From assembly GCA_030142905.1 (NCBI GenBank), contig JASJOG010000006.1, forward strand, positions 4,577,001-4,641,000: 64,000 nt of DNA, read 5' to 3'. Positions 1 through 13,500 of the stretch are shown piece after piece; position 1 is the stretch's first letter, and the number at the start of each line of letters is the position of its first letter. The position numbers and the translations under genes were made by a program. The notes under the pieces are model-generated. The model searched no databases, had not been told where the DNA came from, and saw only the letters and a list, made by a program, of their open reading frames with translations. The DNA comes from Heliopora coerulea (Eukaryota; Cnidaria; Anthozoa; Scleralcyonacea; Helioporidae).

Positions 1-330
1 CCATAGTGGAACCAGAAATCAAGTTGATAAATATATTCATATTTGTTGACGATCAAACCTGGATGCGAAATGGATTTTTCCAAATGTTGCGTGCCCGAAA
101 TGCAATGTGACTGAGTTTGGGTTCTTCTATGACAAGGACATTTATCTATCGTAGCGCACCAAAATTTTACCCAATGAAATTTTTCTTGCCGGTGATGTAC
201 CAAGCAATAGCCAATGAAATGTCAGCAGTCGTTTCATTTACATCATGAAGTCTGACTAACAATGGACTTGCAGGTGCTTAACTCGTCCCGAGTGTGTTAA
301 TCCTAATGGCATGAGAAACCATGCTATTAA

Positions 331-333
331 TTA

Positions 334-381
<48 letters not shown>

Positions 382-384
382 TAA
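331..384. repeat. (AT)n microsatellite with palindromic ends
   Basis: An uninterrupted AT run of about 45 bp, bordered by TTACCAATAT on the left and ATATTGGTAA on the right, so the whole tract can fold back on itself. It lies just left of the large palindrome that starts near 395. Confidence 0.9.
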
Positions 385-440
385 TGAATAATATATGGTG
401 AAAAGTTTGTTCTCAAGCTTTTATCTCAGAAAATTTCTGA

Positions 441-513
441 GCTCCCCAACGGGAATCGAACCCGTGTCTCCCGATTGCCGGTACGGTTGTTTTACCACTA
501 GACTATAGGGTCT
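441..513 (-). tRNA. tRNA-like sequence (probable SINE head or tRNA pseudogene)
   Basis: On the minus strand this shows a good Pol III A box (TAGTCTAGTGG) and a perfect B box (GGTTCGATTCC). It has a 5-bp T stem, ACGGG with CCCGT, around a 7-nt loop. The acceptor ends pair poorly, the anticodon stem keeps only about three pairs, and no T sits at position 33. I therefore see a tRNA-derived promoter rather than a working tRNA, and assign no amino acid. It lies in the left arm of the palindrome. Confidence 0.45.
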
Positions 514-815
514 CAGACGGCAAGCATGATGTTAATTAGAGACCTGGTTCGCGATATTGATAGGTCTCTTTCGTACTTACTTGAAAGCTGAACATACCTG
601 TGATGTGATATTGTGTATGGGTAAAGTTCATCTTACTAAGTGTAGATGTTCGTAAGCTTGGATATATGTATGATGAAAAGTATCATCATATATCAAGTAA
701 GATGAACTTTACCCATACACAATATCACATCACAGGTATGTTCAGCTTTCAAGTACGAAAGAGGCATATCAATATTACGAACCAGGTCTCTAATTAACAT
801 CATGCTTGCCGTCTG

Positions 816-889
816 AGACCCTATAGTCTAGTGGTAAAACAACCGTACCGGCAATCGGGAGACACGGGTTCGATTCCCGTTGGGGAGCT
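816..889 (+). tRNA. tRNA-like sequence, second copy (right palindrome arm)
   Basis: This is the plus-strand partner of the copy at 441-513, with the same A box, B box and intact T arm and the same poor acceptor and anticodon stems. The two identical tRNA-like heads point toward the palindrome centre from opposite sides. Confidence 0.45.
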
Positions 890-2727
890 CAGAAATTTTC
901 TGAGATAAAAGCTCGAGAACAAACTTTTCATCATACATATCCAAGCTTACGAACATCTACACTTAGTAAGATGAACTTTACCCATACATATATATATATA
1001 TATATATAAATGAAAAAATTTAATAGTGTCAAAAAAGGTAATTCAGTACAAATTAGTGTTACGCCTTTTTTTTGGCTGTATTTGCTTGAAACTGCACTGC
1101 ATTCAGCCAATCAGAATCAAGAAACGTTTTTCATGTGGATGATTAGACAAGGTTAAAGAATTGCCTTACTTAGTAGTTGGCTTTAGTATAATGTTAAATG
1201 TTTGGATGTTTTACTAACCCGGTAACATGTTCACAGGTGCCGGTGAACTCTGCTTGAGTACAGTATTGCAATCTCCAGTGGCCACAAATAGTGTGAACGG
1301 GTGTCTTTAATCATTTTTTGCCAGACTCATCTGCATACGTTAATGTGGTAAAATCCACGGAATAATGTAACTGAACCATCGAGTCATGTTGCCGAACGGC
1401 TCTGTACGGCTAAAGCTCAGCTTATTAACCGAGTTGAGGAGAACTGTTCAGTACCAACACATGTGCTACTTTGCTTCTTGAGGAACACAAGTTTTAGGTC
1501 TTTTCTTGTACTTTTTAGGGATTACAGGCAGCAAACAACACGGAACGACTCAGGTTTATAAACCAAAGACATACGAAGAAAGGCTGAAAAAATGCCAGCA
1601 CGGCTTGGCAAGGCAGAGCTCATAAACTAGGCCTGAGCGAATGCAAGAATTGTTGTTAAAAAATAAATCTTTAAGTTTACCATCACCTAACCAAGATTCA
1701 ACTACGAAGTATCATATTGAAAACTCCAGCGAAATTGTAATATGAGGTCAGAAAGGCGAGCCAGGGTCCATAAGCCTCTCACCCTTGTATCTGCCTATAC
1801 AGAAGTCAGGTTTTAGTCCCAAAGTCTTTCGAATGAAGAGCGCAGAAAAATTCTTCGTTTAAACAGCTTGTCAAATGATTGTCCACAGGAAAGCAGAGTT
1901 CCGTTCAAATAGGAGCAACTTTTTCGAAACTCTACACCTCCTTGCCGAATAGGATAGTATTGTAAGAGCAAATTGAACAGACCTCGAAATGGAAACACAT
2001 CCACCTGTTAAATTGGAATGAAATGCTGGGAATCATGACAAAGATTGTGGGTTAAAATAAAAGAAGGTAAAAACATCGCATGGTACTTTTCCATTCAAGT
2101 TGACGAAGCGAAGATTCGTCCAAGAAAGAACTGATCTCGTTTGTAGTTCGCTATTTCTTTGGTAGTGAAGTTCACGAGAAGTTTCTGTAGTTCGAAGAAG
2201 CTATCAGTGTAAGGTCATTAAGCAAACTGTCAGATCGACATAAATGTGTTGGTCAGTTTTCTGACTGAGCTAACTTCAGAGGTATGCAGAGCGCCTTTGT
2301 AACGAGCAGGGTCAGAGCGCTTTGGGGAGACCATTGTCATGGCTCCAGTAGGACGTCATAAAGAGATGTTAGGTTCCGATAACTTTAGATTGATTTTTTT
2401 CAAAAAAATAGTCGACATATATTGGCTGTGCATTGTCGTAGATTCTCGCCATCCACTTGTGCAATCGTCCTTAGAATTGGTGCAGTGTTCCCAAAAAGTA
2501 ATTCGTTTGTGCAACAAGAATCATTAAAAAGGAGTGGTAAGCCATCGTGGGAATATAGCAGAAGATCTCAAGTGCTAAACTCACTTAGTAAAAAAGCTTC
2601 TTGAAAGAAAGGCAAGCACAGGAAATTCGAATCACAATTACATCCATCATGATCTTTGACAAGCTTATGTTGCCAAAATCGTGATGGCATTTTCAGCTTT
2701 GCAAACTCATTTGCATCTCAGCAATCA

Positions 2728-2908
2728 GGGACGGCGGAGCGGAATTTCGAGTGAGGCGGGGGCATGTGATGAAAATACCGCATCTCATTGCAAGAAATTT
2801 CTCATCAGCTGTTCTAAAACGTAGTTGTTTCAACGTTATTTTTCAAAACAAGTGGGGGCTATAGCCCTTCTCCCAGCCTCGCCCCCCTCGGCTCTACCGT
2901 TCCTACTA
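2728..2908. mobile_element. MITE-like element, AGGGACGG termini
   Basis: The left end reads CAGGGACGGCGGAGC and the right end, in reverse complement, TAGGAACGGTAGAGC, giving imperfect inverted termini of about 15 bp around a G/C-run-rich 180-bp body. The CAG-type terminus would suit a hAT-related MITE, but I find no clear target duplication. Confidence 0.45.
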
Positions 2909-3651
2909 ATAGTTTTAGCTTCATTTGCGCAGCGGACTGCAAGACAAACTTTTCTTGTTTGAAATTAAAGAAAAATTATTTGCTCGGTCAAGTGGAAATC
3001 AAAGAACAAGTAACTTAGCAGTACTAGTTATTAACAACCGGTGACCCATATATTTAGGCCTCGAGGAAATTGCCGATATATTTGCCAGAAATAGCCATAA
3101 TTGTATTTTCATACTAAAACACTTACTACAAGCACGTAATCAATTTTGCATTGAAAATTGTACTTGGCGGAATATCTTCGAGCGCAAAACAATAATTATT
3201 TAAGTATGTTGCATTGTGAGTATGGTGGTTCCCAGTGGCGTAACCAGGATTTGCGAAAAGCGGAGCCCAGTATAAGAGTCTCCAAGTTTTGAGATGGCTG
3301 TTGTTGGTACCCAGGTGAAACTTCATGTTTGCTAGGGGGCAGGTTTCCCATCTGAAGAAATTCTTTGAAATTATGTAACGAAGTATTTTCTTCCTTTTAA
3401 AACTTTGGTCAACATCTGCGGTTCTAAATTATGCATGTTAACAGATGCTCCAAGTATTATCGATACCGAACACTACAAGGCCATGGGGAAGTCCAAAACG
3501 CTTTAAGTGAGTCGCGTTAATTAGTTTCTATTCGCCAGTTATGAAGCAGTAATAGTACGAAGGATAAAGGACGAGTGTGTTACATTTGTTATGATCTGGG
3601 TTGTTTATGCAGTAGCTCAGCTAACTCAACTTACAACTGACTGCTTTGTTC

Positions 3652-3821
3652 AGGGGCGCAACCAGAAATCTTGAAGTGCAGGAGTCCGAGGGTTCTATCA
3701 AGGCACAGTCAGGGTGATTTTGATGAATTCGAGTGCAGTTGATCTACGTGGGTTCAGGAAACGATGGCGAAAAGCAGTCAAAAACGGGGCACACCCCCAA
3801 CCCCCCTCGAGTTACGCCCCT
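3652..3821. mobile_element. MITE-like element, GGGGCGYAAC termini
   Basis: It begins CAGGGGCGCAACCAG and ends GTTACGCCCCT, so the termini are inverted copies of about 10 bp. Similar half-copies occur near 3233 and 10119. The right end nearly touches the next MITE at 3833. No target duplication was found. Confidence 0.45.
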
Positions 3822-3832
3822 AATGTCTCAGA

Positions 3833-4046
3833 CCCCGTTCACACGATACCGGTACGAAACTACACCGGTATCAAAATATCACGATACGAACCTGTTCACA
3901 CGATTACGGTTTCACATTACGGTTTCAAATCGTTACGGTTAGCATTACGGTTTCATGCTTTTTCATACCGGTACTGTGTGAACGCAAGGCCTAACCGTAA
4001 TAATTTCCTTACGGTTTCATTTCTTACCGGTATCGTGTGAACGGGG
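3833..4046. mobile_element. 214-bp MITE with 7-bp target duplication
   Basis: The termini are inverted copies, CCCCGTTCACACGATACCGG on the left and its reverse complement on the right. Identical TCTCAGA heptamers flank the element at 3826-3832 and 4047-4053; GTCTCAGA also matches if the repeat is allowed to overlap one end by a base. The interior is built of reiterated TTACGGTTT and ACCGGTA motifs. A 7-8 bp duplication fits a hAT- or P-like transposase, but the family is not assigned. Confidence 0.8.
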
Positions 4047-4560
4047 TCTCAGATTACAGCACGTTTGTCATGCATGCTTTAGGTATTAAAGTGTCTTACA
4101 CATGTACAAAACAACATTGACAGTAAGTTTTGTCATCTTCATTGGCGTTGGCAATGTGGCGTTTGTACCCTTGTTTGTAGTATCTATCTGCAGGACAAAA
4201 AAACAGGAAAGTAAGTTTCGTCTGTAATACCGCCTCTACCACATACCCTATTCTAAAATATCTAGCTACGCCACTGTGGTTTACAAATCAAATATGGATC
4301 AGAAAAAGTAAAATAAGAGGGAATTTATGCTTTTTCTTTGTTTGATTTTTTTGTTTAATATTATTCGAGTAAATTTTGTTTGATATCATTCGAGTAAACA
4401 GGATGATATCGGGTAAACACATCGGTAGGTGATTGACAGAAACCGCTGAGGAGTGTTGAGGTAACGCCCGTGCACTTCATCCCGTAGTCGTACTCTTGAA
4501 TTCCAGGACTGTGAACTGTCATTCAACGAACCGTTCGTTCTTCCACAGTTTTCAGCTAGA

Positions 4561-7500
4561 ATGGTGAGAATACAGTTTCACTTTAATTGGCCTCCGTAAT
4601 CTTTACAAAAACGAATTTCCCGTATTAAAATACGACATCATACTCTGTTGAACATTGATTGTTCTCGTTTCAGACGGATGGACAGATGTATCATTGGCGT
4701 AACTCTGGAGTTAAAATACCGAACAGAATATTTGTGGGCGGGATACCATATGACGTAAGAATCTCGTTGAAATGCTAAATGTAGGTTACATATTCGCGTA
4801 CTCTTCAAAATTGAAGACGTTATTTTGCGGGCCTGAGAGTCACATTAGGTGACAACTTCACAATTTTATTGATGTTAATCCTCTCCCGAACTCTGACCCT
4901 AACCTTGACCCTAGATCACTATTTGATCAAAAGTTACAATTCAGATTTTTGACGAAATGTCAGTCTGAGGCAAGCGAAATAATTTTTCCCTTTAAAAACA
5001 TTGGATTAACTTAAATCATCGACCCAGTATATCATGTTAGTGTAAGTTAGTGAAACAAGCTGAGGTGAACCCAAAACAATTTGCCTTATACAGTATTCAA
5101 CGTATAATGTTAACATTCGACAAAACTTTCCTTTTATAGTGTACAACGGATGAGTTGACGCAGTTTTTTTGCCATTATGGTTTTGTGGCCCAATCTAAAA
5201 TTATCAAAGATTCTTTGGGAATTTCCAAAGGGTAGGAAATTGATCAGCGATTTGATAGCAGTTCTATTTATAAACTGCACACCATGGATTAGGTTACACA
5301 TTTTCTGCGTTGTTTGTCATTTGGTTACTGTTTTACTTATTTTTAACGATCACAAACACGTATTTATCCAAGTTACAATTACCTGACGAAAATAAAGCAA
5401 TAAAAGGAAACAAGGACGAACGTCTCACCATATCTTTGGCATATCGTCTGTAGCCTGCGAAGCAGGCACTGCTTTAGCCCGCCGCACACTTAGGCGACAT
5501 TGTGCGATTTTAGTTGCATGCAAGAAATATCACAGCTTTTTGCAATGAGTTGCGCTGTGTGTGACAGCTTGCGATGCAACTCTTTTTGCAAGCAAGGAAA
5601 ATCGCATCTATCGAAAATGTTTGATTTTTTCGCGTTCAACTGAATGCATTTGCATCCCGTCGCAGGTTTGCTCATTTGTGGCACTGCGATGATTAAAACC
5701 ACCAATGAGAGAGATTTGTAGAACTTACATAAAAGATAATGGCGTCTATAGTATGGACGCCGGGAAAAGAAAAAGAGTCAGTATTAAGAATTGTAGTATA
5801 CGTGTGCCTCTTTTGAGTAGAACCAAAATTCGCATGCGATCAGGCGACTGCGACTAAATAGCACTGGCGTGCGGGGCGGGCTTTAATTACGGGTTGGCCG
5901 TCGTCAAGCATGGTCATGTTCCTAGCCCGGGTTGATCGGGTTGTCCACGTCTCTCGTGTCTAGTAGCGCTGTTGTTCAAAAAATTTATACTACTCTGCCT
6001 TGTCATCTGCCTTGTATCGGATAACCGAGCAACCGAAAAAACCAGGTGAATAAGAATCGCTAGGGAAAACAAGAAAAACGATTCGAAAGAACGTCTTGAA
6101 CGAGATTGGATTAGAAATTTAGTTAATCGTCGTCTAATCACCTCACTGATCTCAGAACGGAACGGGACAAATCAATTCGAAATATGATTGCCTAAAACGT
6201 TAGTGGACCTCTACGAAGACTGGTAGGTTCACCAAAATACTTTATACAGCGTATGGCTAACTGCCAGGCAGACTATCCACCCTTAATGGCGAGAGCCGTT
6301 CAGATCTATTTAGATTAAGTATTATTCAAATTTTGTTGCATCACGTGTAAAACGTCGTTGGATGACCGCTAACCATCACGTGTAAAAAAGTTGCTTCTCG
6401 AGTCACACTTATTTGGTCTACGTCGTAGTTAATTGAAATGTCAGGAAGTATCAACTCATGTTGGAAGTCTTTTAATTCCAACCTCATCCGAAGATTCTAT
6501 TGTTACAGACGTTACGGCCGTACAAACTCGACTACTTGGTGCAGACTGCAGAAGACACAAAAAGGAATCTATTGCCTTTAATGAAAAAGTAGAAAGCTGC
6601 GTAAGCAGTGTTGAACAACGCTAAAAAAGTCAAAAGGGTTAGGGAACTGCCAAAAACTTGGATTACTGAAGACTCTGCGTCGGAGTGAAACATAAAGTGA
6701 CATAATAACTAGGTAATATTTCCAGGTGGAAAAGAAGTCGTGCAACTTAAATATGACTCGAAGAGTCTTCGCTCGAAACGTCAGTATTTTCTAAAATAAT
6801 GAACCACACCTCTCATTCAATCTCAGCTTAAGAAGAAAGCTTCGGAAGCTTGGCTTCGGAAATGACTTCTCAGTGTCTAAATGTGCTGTGCACGGGGTGA
6901 TATTTTGGGGGGAACATATTTACTGGGATACCGGGTTGAAAGACAACCCGGGGCTCGTGTAAACGGGCCATAAGCCGGTCAATAAAACAGAGTTTGTTGG
7001 AAAAACCTTGATTGCTCGGTGAAATGACACAAAAGTCATTCAGTCGATTGGTATAACAAGCTTGGTTAGTCAGCATAAGGCAATAAACGCTCGGACTCGT
7101 GCCACTTTCAAAGCAAAGCTACATTCTCGCGATGCAAGTTGTATGGTACATATCATTAGAGGTGGGAGTGTCGCAACTTGAGAGACAAGGGTGGAGGGCG
7201 GGGGTAGGTGGGACAGCCACCAAAATCAAAAGAAGAAACCAGCAAATTTCAGGCAAAATCGATAGAAAAACAGAATATCCGATTGAAGTCGACTGTGTTG
7301 TCATTAAAAACGGGAAAAATGATAGTTTGAGCAAACACTTAATGGCTACGTCTACAGCGACGTATTCTTACTGTGGTATTTTTTATTCCAAACAAAATAG
7401 ATAATAGTAGTTCCAAGAGTAAGTTCAACCCCATTCTAAATCCATGCAATACGTCATCGAGAGCATTTCTACGGTTTCAGGGCTACATTGGTAATTTGGA

Positions 7501-10500
7501 ACACAGAACATTTTCAGTTGCTAAACTTTTAACAAACTGACCTACAAAAGTTCCAGAAGTCTAAAATCAACATTCACATTTCATTGCAACGTCAGTTATA
7601 TCTTGTATTCTTCAAATATTGAAACCTCAAGAGTTCAGGACGGGGTATACCTTAATATTAAGATATCTGTGAAAATTAGCAATTATCTGCCGTAACCTAG
7701 GTGACAGTAGGGTTGAAACTTCGGCATATTTTGTTCGCTTATCACAATTAAGACTCATTCAAATGTTCGGTTTTTGACGATGAGTTTTTCAGAAAACTTG
7801 ATTATGGATAGATATTTCTCTCATGATTTATAACAAAGTAAAATAATTGGGGACATTTTTCCCCCCAATAAAGTTAATGGATTATATAAAGTTCTGTTTC
7901 ATGATAAATTTTGAAACCTAGATATGCTCTTACAATTATTCTCTTGGCTTTATTCACCAAGTTCTAAAAAATTCACCGAAATAAAAGACGAAGTTGAGGG
8001 GATTATTGGACGATATTTACTGAGTTTGAGGCGAATTATTGTTCCAGTATAATCATACATAGTAATGATAGTAATAATTAATATAGTAATACCATGATTA
8101 CCTCCGTTTCTATTGTTCTTAAGGGGAGATTTAATCCCTAAATTCCCTCATCAGCATGCGTGCTTTTGCTAATTTTCCCTCAAAAGAGGGAAAATTTCTA
8201 ATTTTCGCTCATTAACATACATGAGCGAATATCAAATAACAGTTTTAAATTTAAGCATTGAACAACTCATTTTATACAAGTGCTGGTACCCACTATGAAA
8301 AATACCTCGGCTTTCGGGGACATGTAATCACTAATTTCCCTCATGTCATGGTATTATTTATAATAATACGGTGACAATATAGTAATAATTAATTCAGTAA
8401 TACAATGATAATGATTCAATAATATAGTATTAACAGACATTTTGAAAGAAAATAGTGAACGTAACAAATTGTTATTAAAGTTTTTCGGTAACATTTACAA
8501 ATGCAGTCCCAATTTTGCGTAAAAGCCTTCACTGTTATATTCACCTGTATTAAATTACAGGAAAATACGATGTAATTTTTGACCAGTCACGGCGCGGGAT
8601 TTTTGTGTTGTTATCCTCAAAACACTTACATACTATTCTAATATCAAATATTTCCAGAATGTACTGATCGGGTCATCCCTTAGTATTTTACTGTGGGTAA
8701 CGCTAAACGGTCTTACTTGACTATGGGAAACCTACTGTCGGGAAAATGTCAAAATATCTTTGCTACTGGAGATGACGGCTCCTTAGTATTTTACCAGCTC
8801 TGGCAACCATCAAATTGGTAGACATACGGTCAGGAAAGAGTTGAACCTTTTTAAATTTTAGGATTAATTAGACAGGCGTAATGGTCGCCTTACCACGGCG
8901 ACCATCCACACGCACGTCATCACACAGCCACAGTGGCCAAACGAAGGGTGGACAGAGGAGTCATATGCCTCTGGACGACAAAATAAGGGGGTACCAAATT
9001 GTGATGTGTAAGAAGTCTCTTTTACCGGATATGAAAAAGTATAAAAATATCGCCAAGGTCATTATAATTTTATGTTCTTGAATATTTTCATACCGTCGTA
9101 GGCATATACTTCTTAGTTATTTCTTAAAGTTGACGATAGGGAAGGAGGTGCAACAAATTAACTTGACCCTGGGCAAAGATAGTCCTCACTAGTCCACTGT
9201 GCAACCACTTAAACTGGATATGAAATAAACGCGCAAGAACCCTTGAAGCGACCAATTTTAAAGTTATAGATTTAAATGATGTCAACATAAAATCCTCTGT
9301 GAACATCATTTTGTTGACGCAATATTTTAAGTTATTGAAGAATCTTACATATTGTTGAGACAATCGAACTAAACTTCCGAAAACATGCCTCCGTTGATGA
9401 AGGTCTAGTGAAGCCCATGACATAATCTTCATTTCATTATCATTATAAGGATAGGCTTAGGAACGGGGGGGGGCATTTGGGGCACGTGCTCCCCAAACCT
9501 TTTGGAAACGACAAAAAGTGCCCTTTTTAAGTATGAAAAGTGCCCTTAAAGAAAAAAGAAATGCCTTTTCATAAGGAAGTGTAACGTATCGGTGTATGTC
9601 CTCTTGTTTGGGTTTACGAATTAAAAGATATTTAAGAATATGAAAAAAAGTGTACTGAACGAGACAGAGACATTACTCACTTACTGTTAGACATTTCAAA
9701 ATTTTTTGAACATTTTGTAATTTAGTCTTTATACTGGTGTTAATTGCTAGTTTCACTAAAATGCAAACCTCATGTCAAAAGAACTGGTGTGACAGATGCT
9801 ATCTATTTTGAGGGTACCATGCACAAAAGTGCCTCTGAAAGGTTTTGTTTCCCCCAACCCACACTTGCTTCTTACGCCACTGACTATAAGGGATCGTCAC
9901 ACATTCTCCAGGCATATGTAGACTAAGTCGCGACAAAATTTATAATCTATCTTGTTTACTTTAATATTTAATTTGTCTTTAGTTATGGATTTATAACATT
10001 CGGGCGAAACAGCGATGCCCATAATGTCTTACGAATGGTAATGTGAAACGATTATTTTGTTGGTAATATTATTTTATTATTTTAGTCAGTGAACAATTGT
10101 GATTATCTGATATTAGGGGCGCAACTAGGATTTTTAAATAAAGTAAAAAACAAATCCCGAAAAACAATGACATCTTGAAAACCGAAGATATGAGTCAATA
10201 ACAAGACGACAAATGATTGACATGAGTCAATAACAAGACGACGAATGAATGACGGATGATCATTCGTCGTCTTGTTATTGACTCATATTTTGGGCTCTCA
10301 AGATGTCATTGTTTTTCGGGATTTGTTTTTTACTCTATTTCATCAAATTATCTGCTGGCATCGGATTTAGGATTTTTAAAAAAGACAGATTTTTTTTAAA
10401 AAAAAAATTCTCTCCAGATCGGGTAATCACGAAGCAACTATCCAGGATAATCTTTTTATTGAAGAATCACAAAAGCACTATAATAATGCATTTCTTGAAG

Positions 10501-13500
10501 CAAATGCTGCATAAAAGAACAATATCTTGAAATGATGCAACATTTTGTTGGAAAAACAAACAAAATTTCTATCAGCAAAGGGGAATTGGGTCATTGTCCC
10601 ACTTTTGGTTATGCTCCTGGATATACCTGAAATTTTGGAAAGCAAATGTGAAACGAGACGTTCAGCTGTGTATGAGAGAAATGTTCTCATGAAACAAGTA
10701 AATGTCGAGGATACCATTTGCAGTCCAGCATATTACAACCGCAACGTATTTCAAGTTTTAATGTATAAAGACCTTGAATGTCTGTTAATAACATTTTTCG
10801 AAAAGTCACTGAAGTAAAAGCAAAATGTTTTTACCGTTTTTTTTTAGGGAACTGTTTTCTTCAGGGAAAAGAAATTAAAAATTGCACCTGCCGTAAGAAA
10901 ATTGGTAAGTTAGACAGATTGTATTCCTTTACTAGGCAACTGGTTGTTAAGCTGCTGAGGATGTTTAACTCTGTAACATGTCTCCCTATCTTCCATGATC
11001 GACGCTAATGATGCCTCTGTCTCGAAGGTGGAGAGGACAGTGGACGTGTGCAGAGTAGTTGCCGTCACTGGAATTTTCCGCCAAAATGCATAGATTATTT
11101 CGGTATTATAATAAAGTTGATCTTTATGGGATAGTGTTAAATATTAAAGTGCTTAGTCGTCACTGATTACATGTAAACAGCAACTTCCATTTACTTTGAA
11201 TGTTATGCAACAAATAAACGTGCAACTGAACTACGTTTCGCCGCTCCATGTCGAACGTGCCGGGACGTTCGAAACAATTTGCTTCGTCAGTCGTCTAGGC
11301 AATGTTTTATGGCGGATGGTGATCGATGCGATCTTTGGTGCCGATGGTACCAAAAGTGTACCATTGATTTGCTAAGGGTGCGAGATTTTGTGGGCTCGGG
11401 AGACGTGTTCCTTCGAGAAATTTTGAGAGTCTCAAATCTCTGAGTTGGACTATCCCGTATTTTCAGGGCATTTAGGACAAATTGTAAAGGTCAAAAGATG
11501 AAAGTAGGTCGAATTCTTACCCTGCACCCAAGGTGTAGAAATTGCTTTCTTCGCCCTCTTTTTGCTGCGCGTCAGTGAGACAGTCAATTTTTAAAATTTT
11601 TTTAATGTGGATACAATGCGTAAATTATTTTATTTTCAACTTTTAACCTGTTGACGTCACCTTTTATTAAAGTAACTGCCAACAATTTGTTGAATCTGCT
11701 CGTATTAACAAAATAACTCACTTAAGAAAACAAGTAACATTATCAGTATTTCTGTTTTTGATGTGCAGAGCTTTCTAAGTTGGAGCTAGCGTTCTGTTGA
11801 GCTCTCTCGCAATGTCTATTTAAGGTGATCTTACGCTCAAAATATCAATTTTTTTTCGGAATTTTTTCGGCCATATTTTCTCTAAATTTTGTTTACAATA
11901 TAATAGTAGTGACCTTGGCATGACCTTTAACCACCTTCATAACTTTTACGTCGATCTTGACCTTGACCTTGACGCAAGAACCTTATGAAAACATTGAGCA
12001 TCTGAAAGGTGTCTGCAGATTCTACCTCAAGGTGTTGGAAGACTACAAGCTGCACTGCAAAATATTAAAATCTTGGGCAGATATTTTCTCTAGTTTTTAG
12101 ATTAATTTCCTGGCTTTAAGAAATAAATTCTTGATAAGAAAAGCCATGTGGAATTTTTTATTCTTTCAAGAAATTTAAGAAAATATATCTTGATTCAAGA
12201 ATATTTTTCCTGTTTAGTCTATATATATTTTTTATTAATTCAAGAAAATATGTCTTCTTTTAAGAATTTTTTTCTTATCAAGATAGCTTATTAAGAAAAA
12301 TTATCCTATCTACGGGACAAGATAACGCTTCTTAATTTAAGAAATATGCTCTTAAAACAAGATATTTTTTCTTAAAATGAAAATCTTATTTTTTGCAGTG
12401 TGTACTCTGCATATTCAATATAAAAGTTTGAATCCGCTTTTCTCGATTTCGGTTAAAGTTGTTGAAAAGCATCTTTTTTAAACGTAAAATTAAATTTGCA
12501 GTCTTACCGATTGTTACCAAATTTTCAACACATAGCTAACATAACAATCTAGGAACTGAAACTATAAGATGATTTTCATTGCTAAAATTTGATTAGCTAC
12601 TATACCAAGAAACACCTTTGCCTTAATATTTAAACATAGAAAAATCCATATTTCACGGGTGTATGTAAGACCTCTTTAATTTCCTTCCAGTAGAAGTTTG
12701 GTTAAGTAAACAAAGAGATGAGATACGCTACAAAGCTATATTGTTTTAACCACATTTTGATAGTTAGAAAAGTCATATTTGTTTGATATAATTCAACGAA
12801 ATCCCACGAAACATTGCTTGTAAACGTATGCTATGGTATTGGGCATCAGTACATCAAAAATATCATTTCCATGGTATATTGTCTCAGAAACAAAGCTGCT
12901 TCTTTTGCTGCCAGACTGAGCCAAGGTGTTCTTTTTGTACTTTTATTAAATAAACGTGACTTGTACAGGGGTATACCATGGGAAACCGTCACCCCGGCGG
13001 CTGCCAAAAATTGGCGCCTCAACTCCTGTTCAACAATTCATAAATATACTGAAAAGTACACGACACACACTCTTCGTACTGACACCACTGACTTAAGAAA
13101 CATGTGAACTGTCTCTCCCCATCCGTACGCGACAGAACCTGGAAAAAAGTGACCACAACTGTTATTTTCTAGAGTTGGGGAACATGGTAACAACTTCTTT
13201 CATCACGATTTTTATGCCAGGGATGTAAAAAAGCTTGACGAGATTTTGTTTAATCACGTCTCAGAGCCATTTGAATAACTCAAAAAACTCACAATTGGGT
13301 TGACAGAATGATGCAGCAAATTCTCTCATTTATCTAACCAATCTGATCATCTCAAGAATGAAGTGAGGTATCCAAAAGCAGTTAATTAATGCCCTTTTAC
13401 ATCACTTCAAGAATTCTTTCAAATAAAGTAAGCCCAATTTTCATGTTAGACGTGCTTTAGTACAGAAAGCTCAGACAGCGTTTTCCAAACGTACATGTGA

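Larger units (their letters stand above)
395..936. repeat. Large palindrome with two tRNA-like copies head to head
   Basis: A left arm (about 395-639) and a right arm (about 688-936) are near-perfect reverse complements of roughly 245 bp, separated by about 48 bp. The central spacer appears again in inverted orientation just after the right arm (about 930-975), followed by a further copy of the motif AGATGAACTTTACCCATACA. The arrangement suggests two copies of one short repeat, SINE or fold-back type, joined head to head. The arms differ at only a few positions, so the event looks fairly recent. Confidence 0.85.
941..4560. other. Intergenic region upstream of the Boule-like gene
   Basis: I see no coding exon here on either strand; the open frames are short, overlapping and unlike any family. 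It holds a short TA tract near 988-1007 and several MITE-like pieces listed separately (2728-2908, 3652-3821, 3833-4046). The promoter and 5' UTR of the Boule-like gene should lie toward the right end, but I see no convincing core promoter motif. Confidence 0.6.

Noticed and set aside
816..889. Functional tRNA gene
   Set aside because: A and B boxes and the T arm are good, but the acceptor and anticodon stems do not fold and position 33 is not T.
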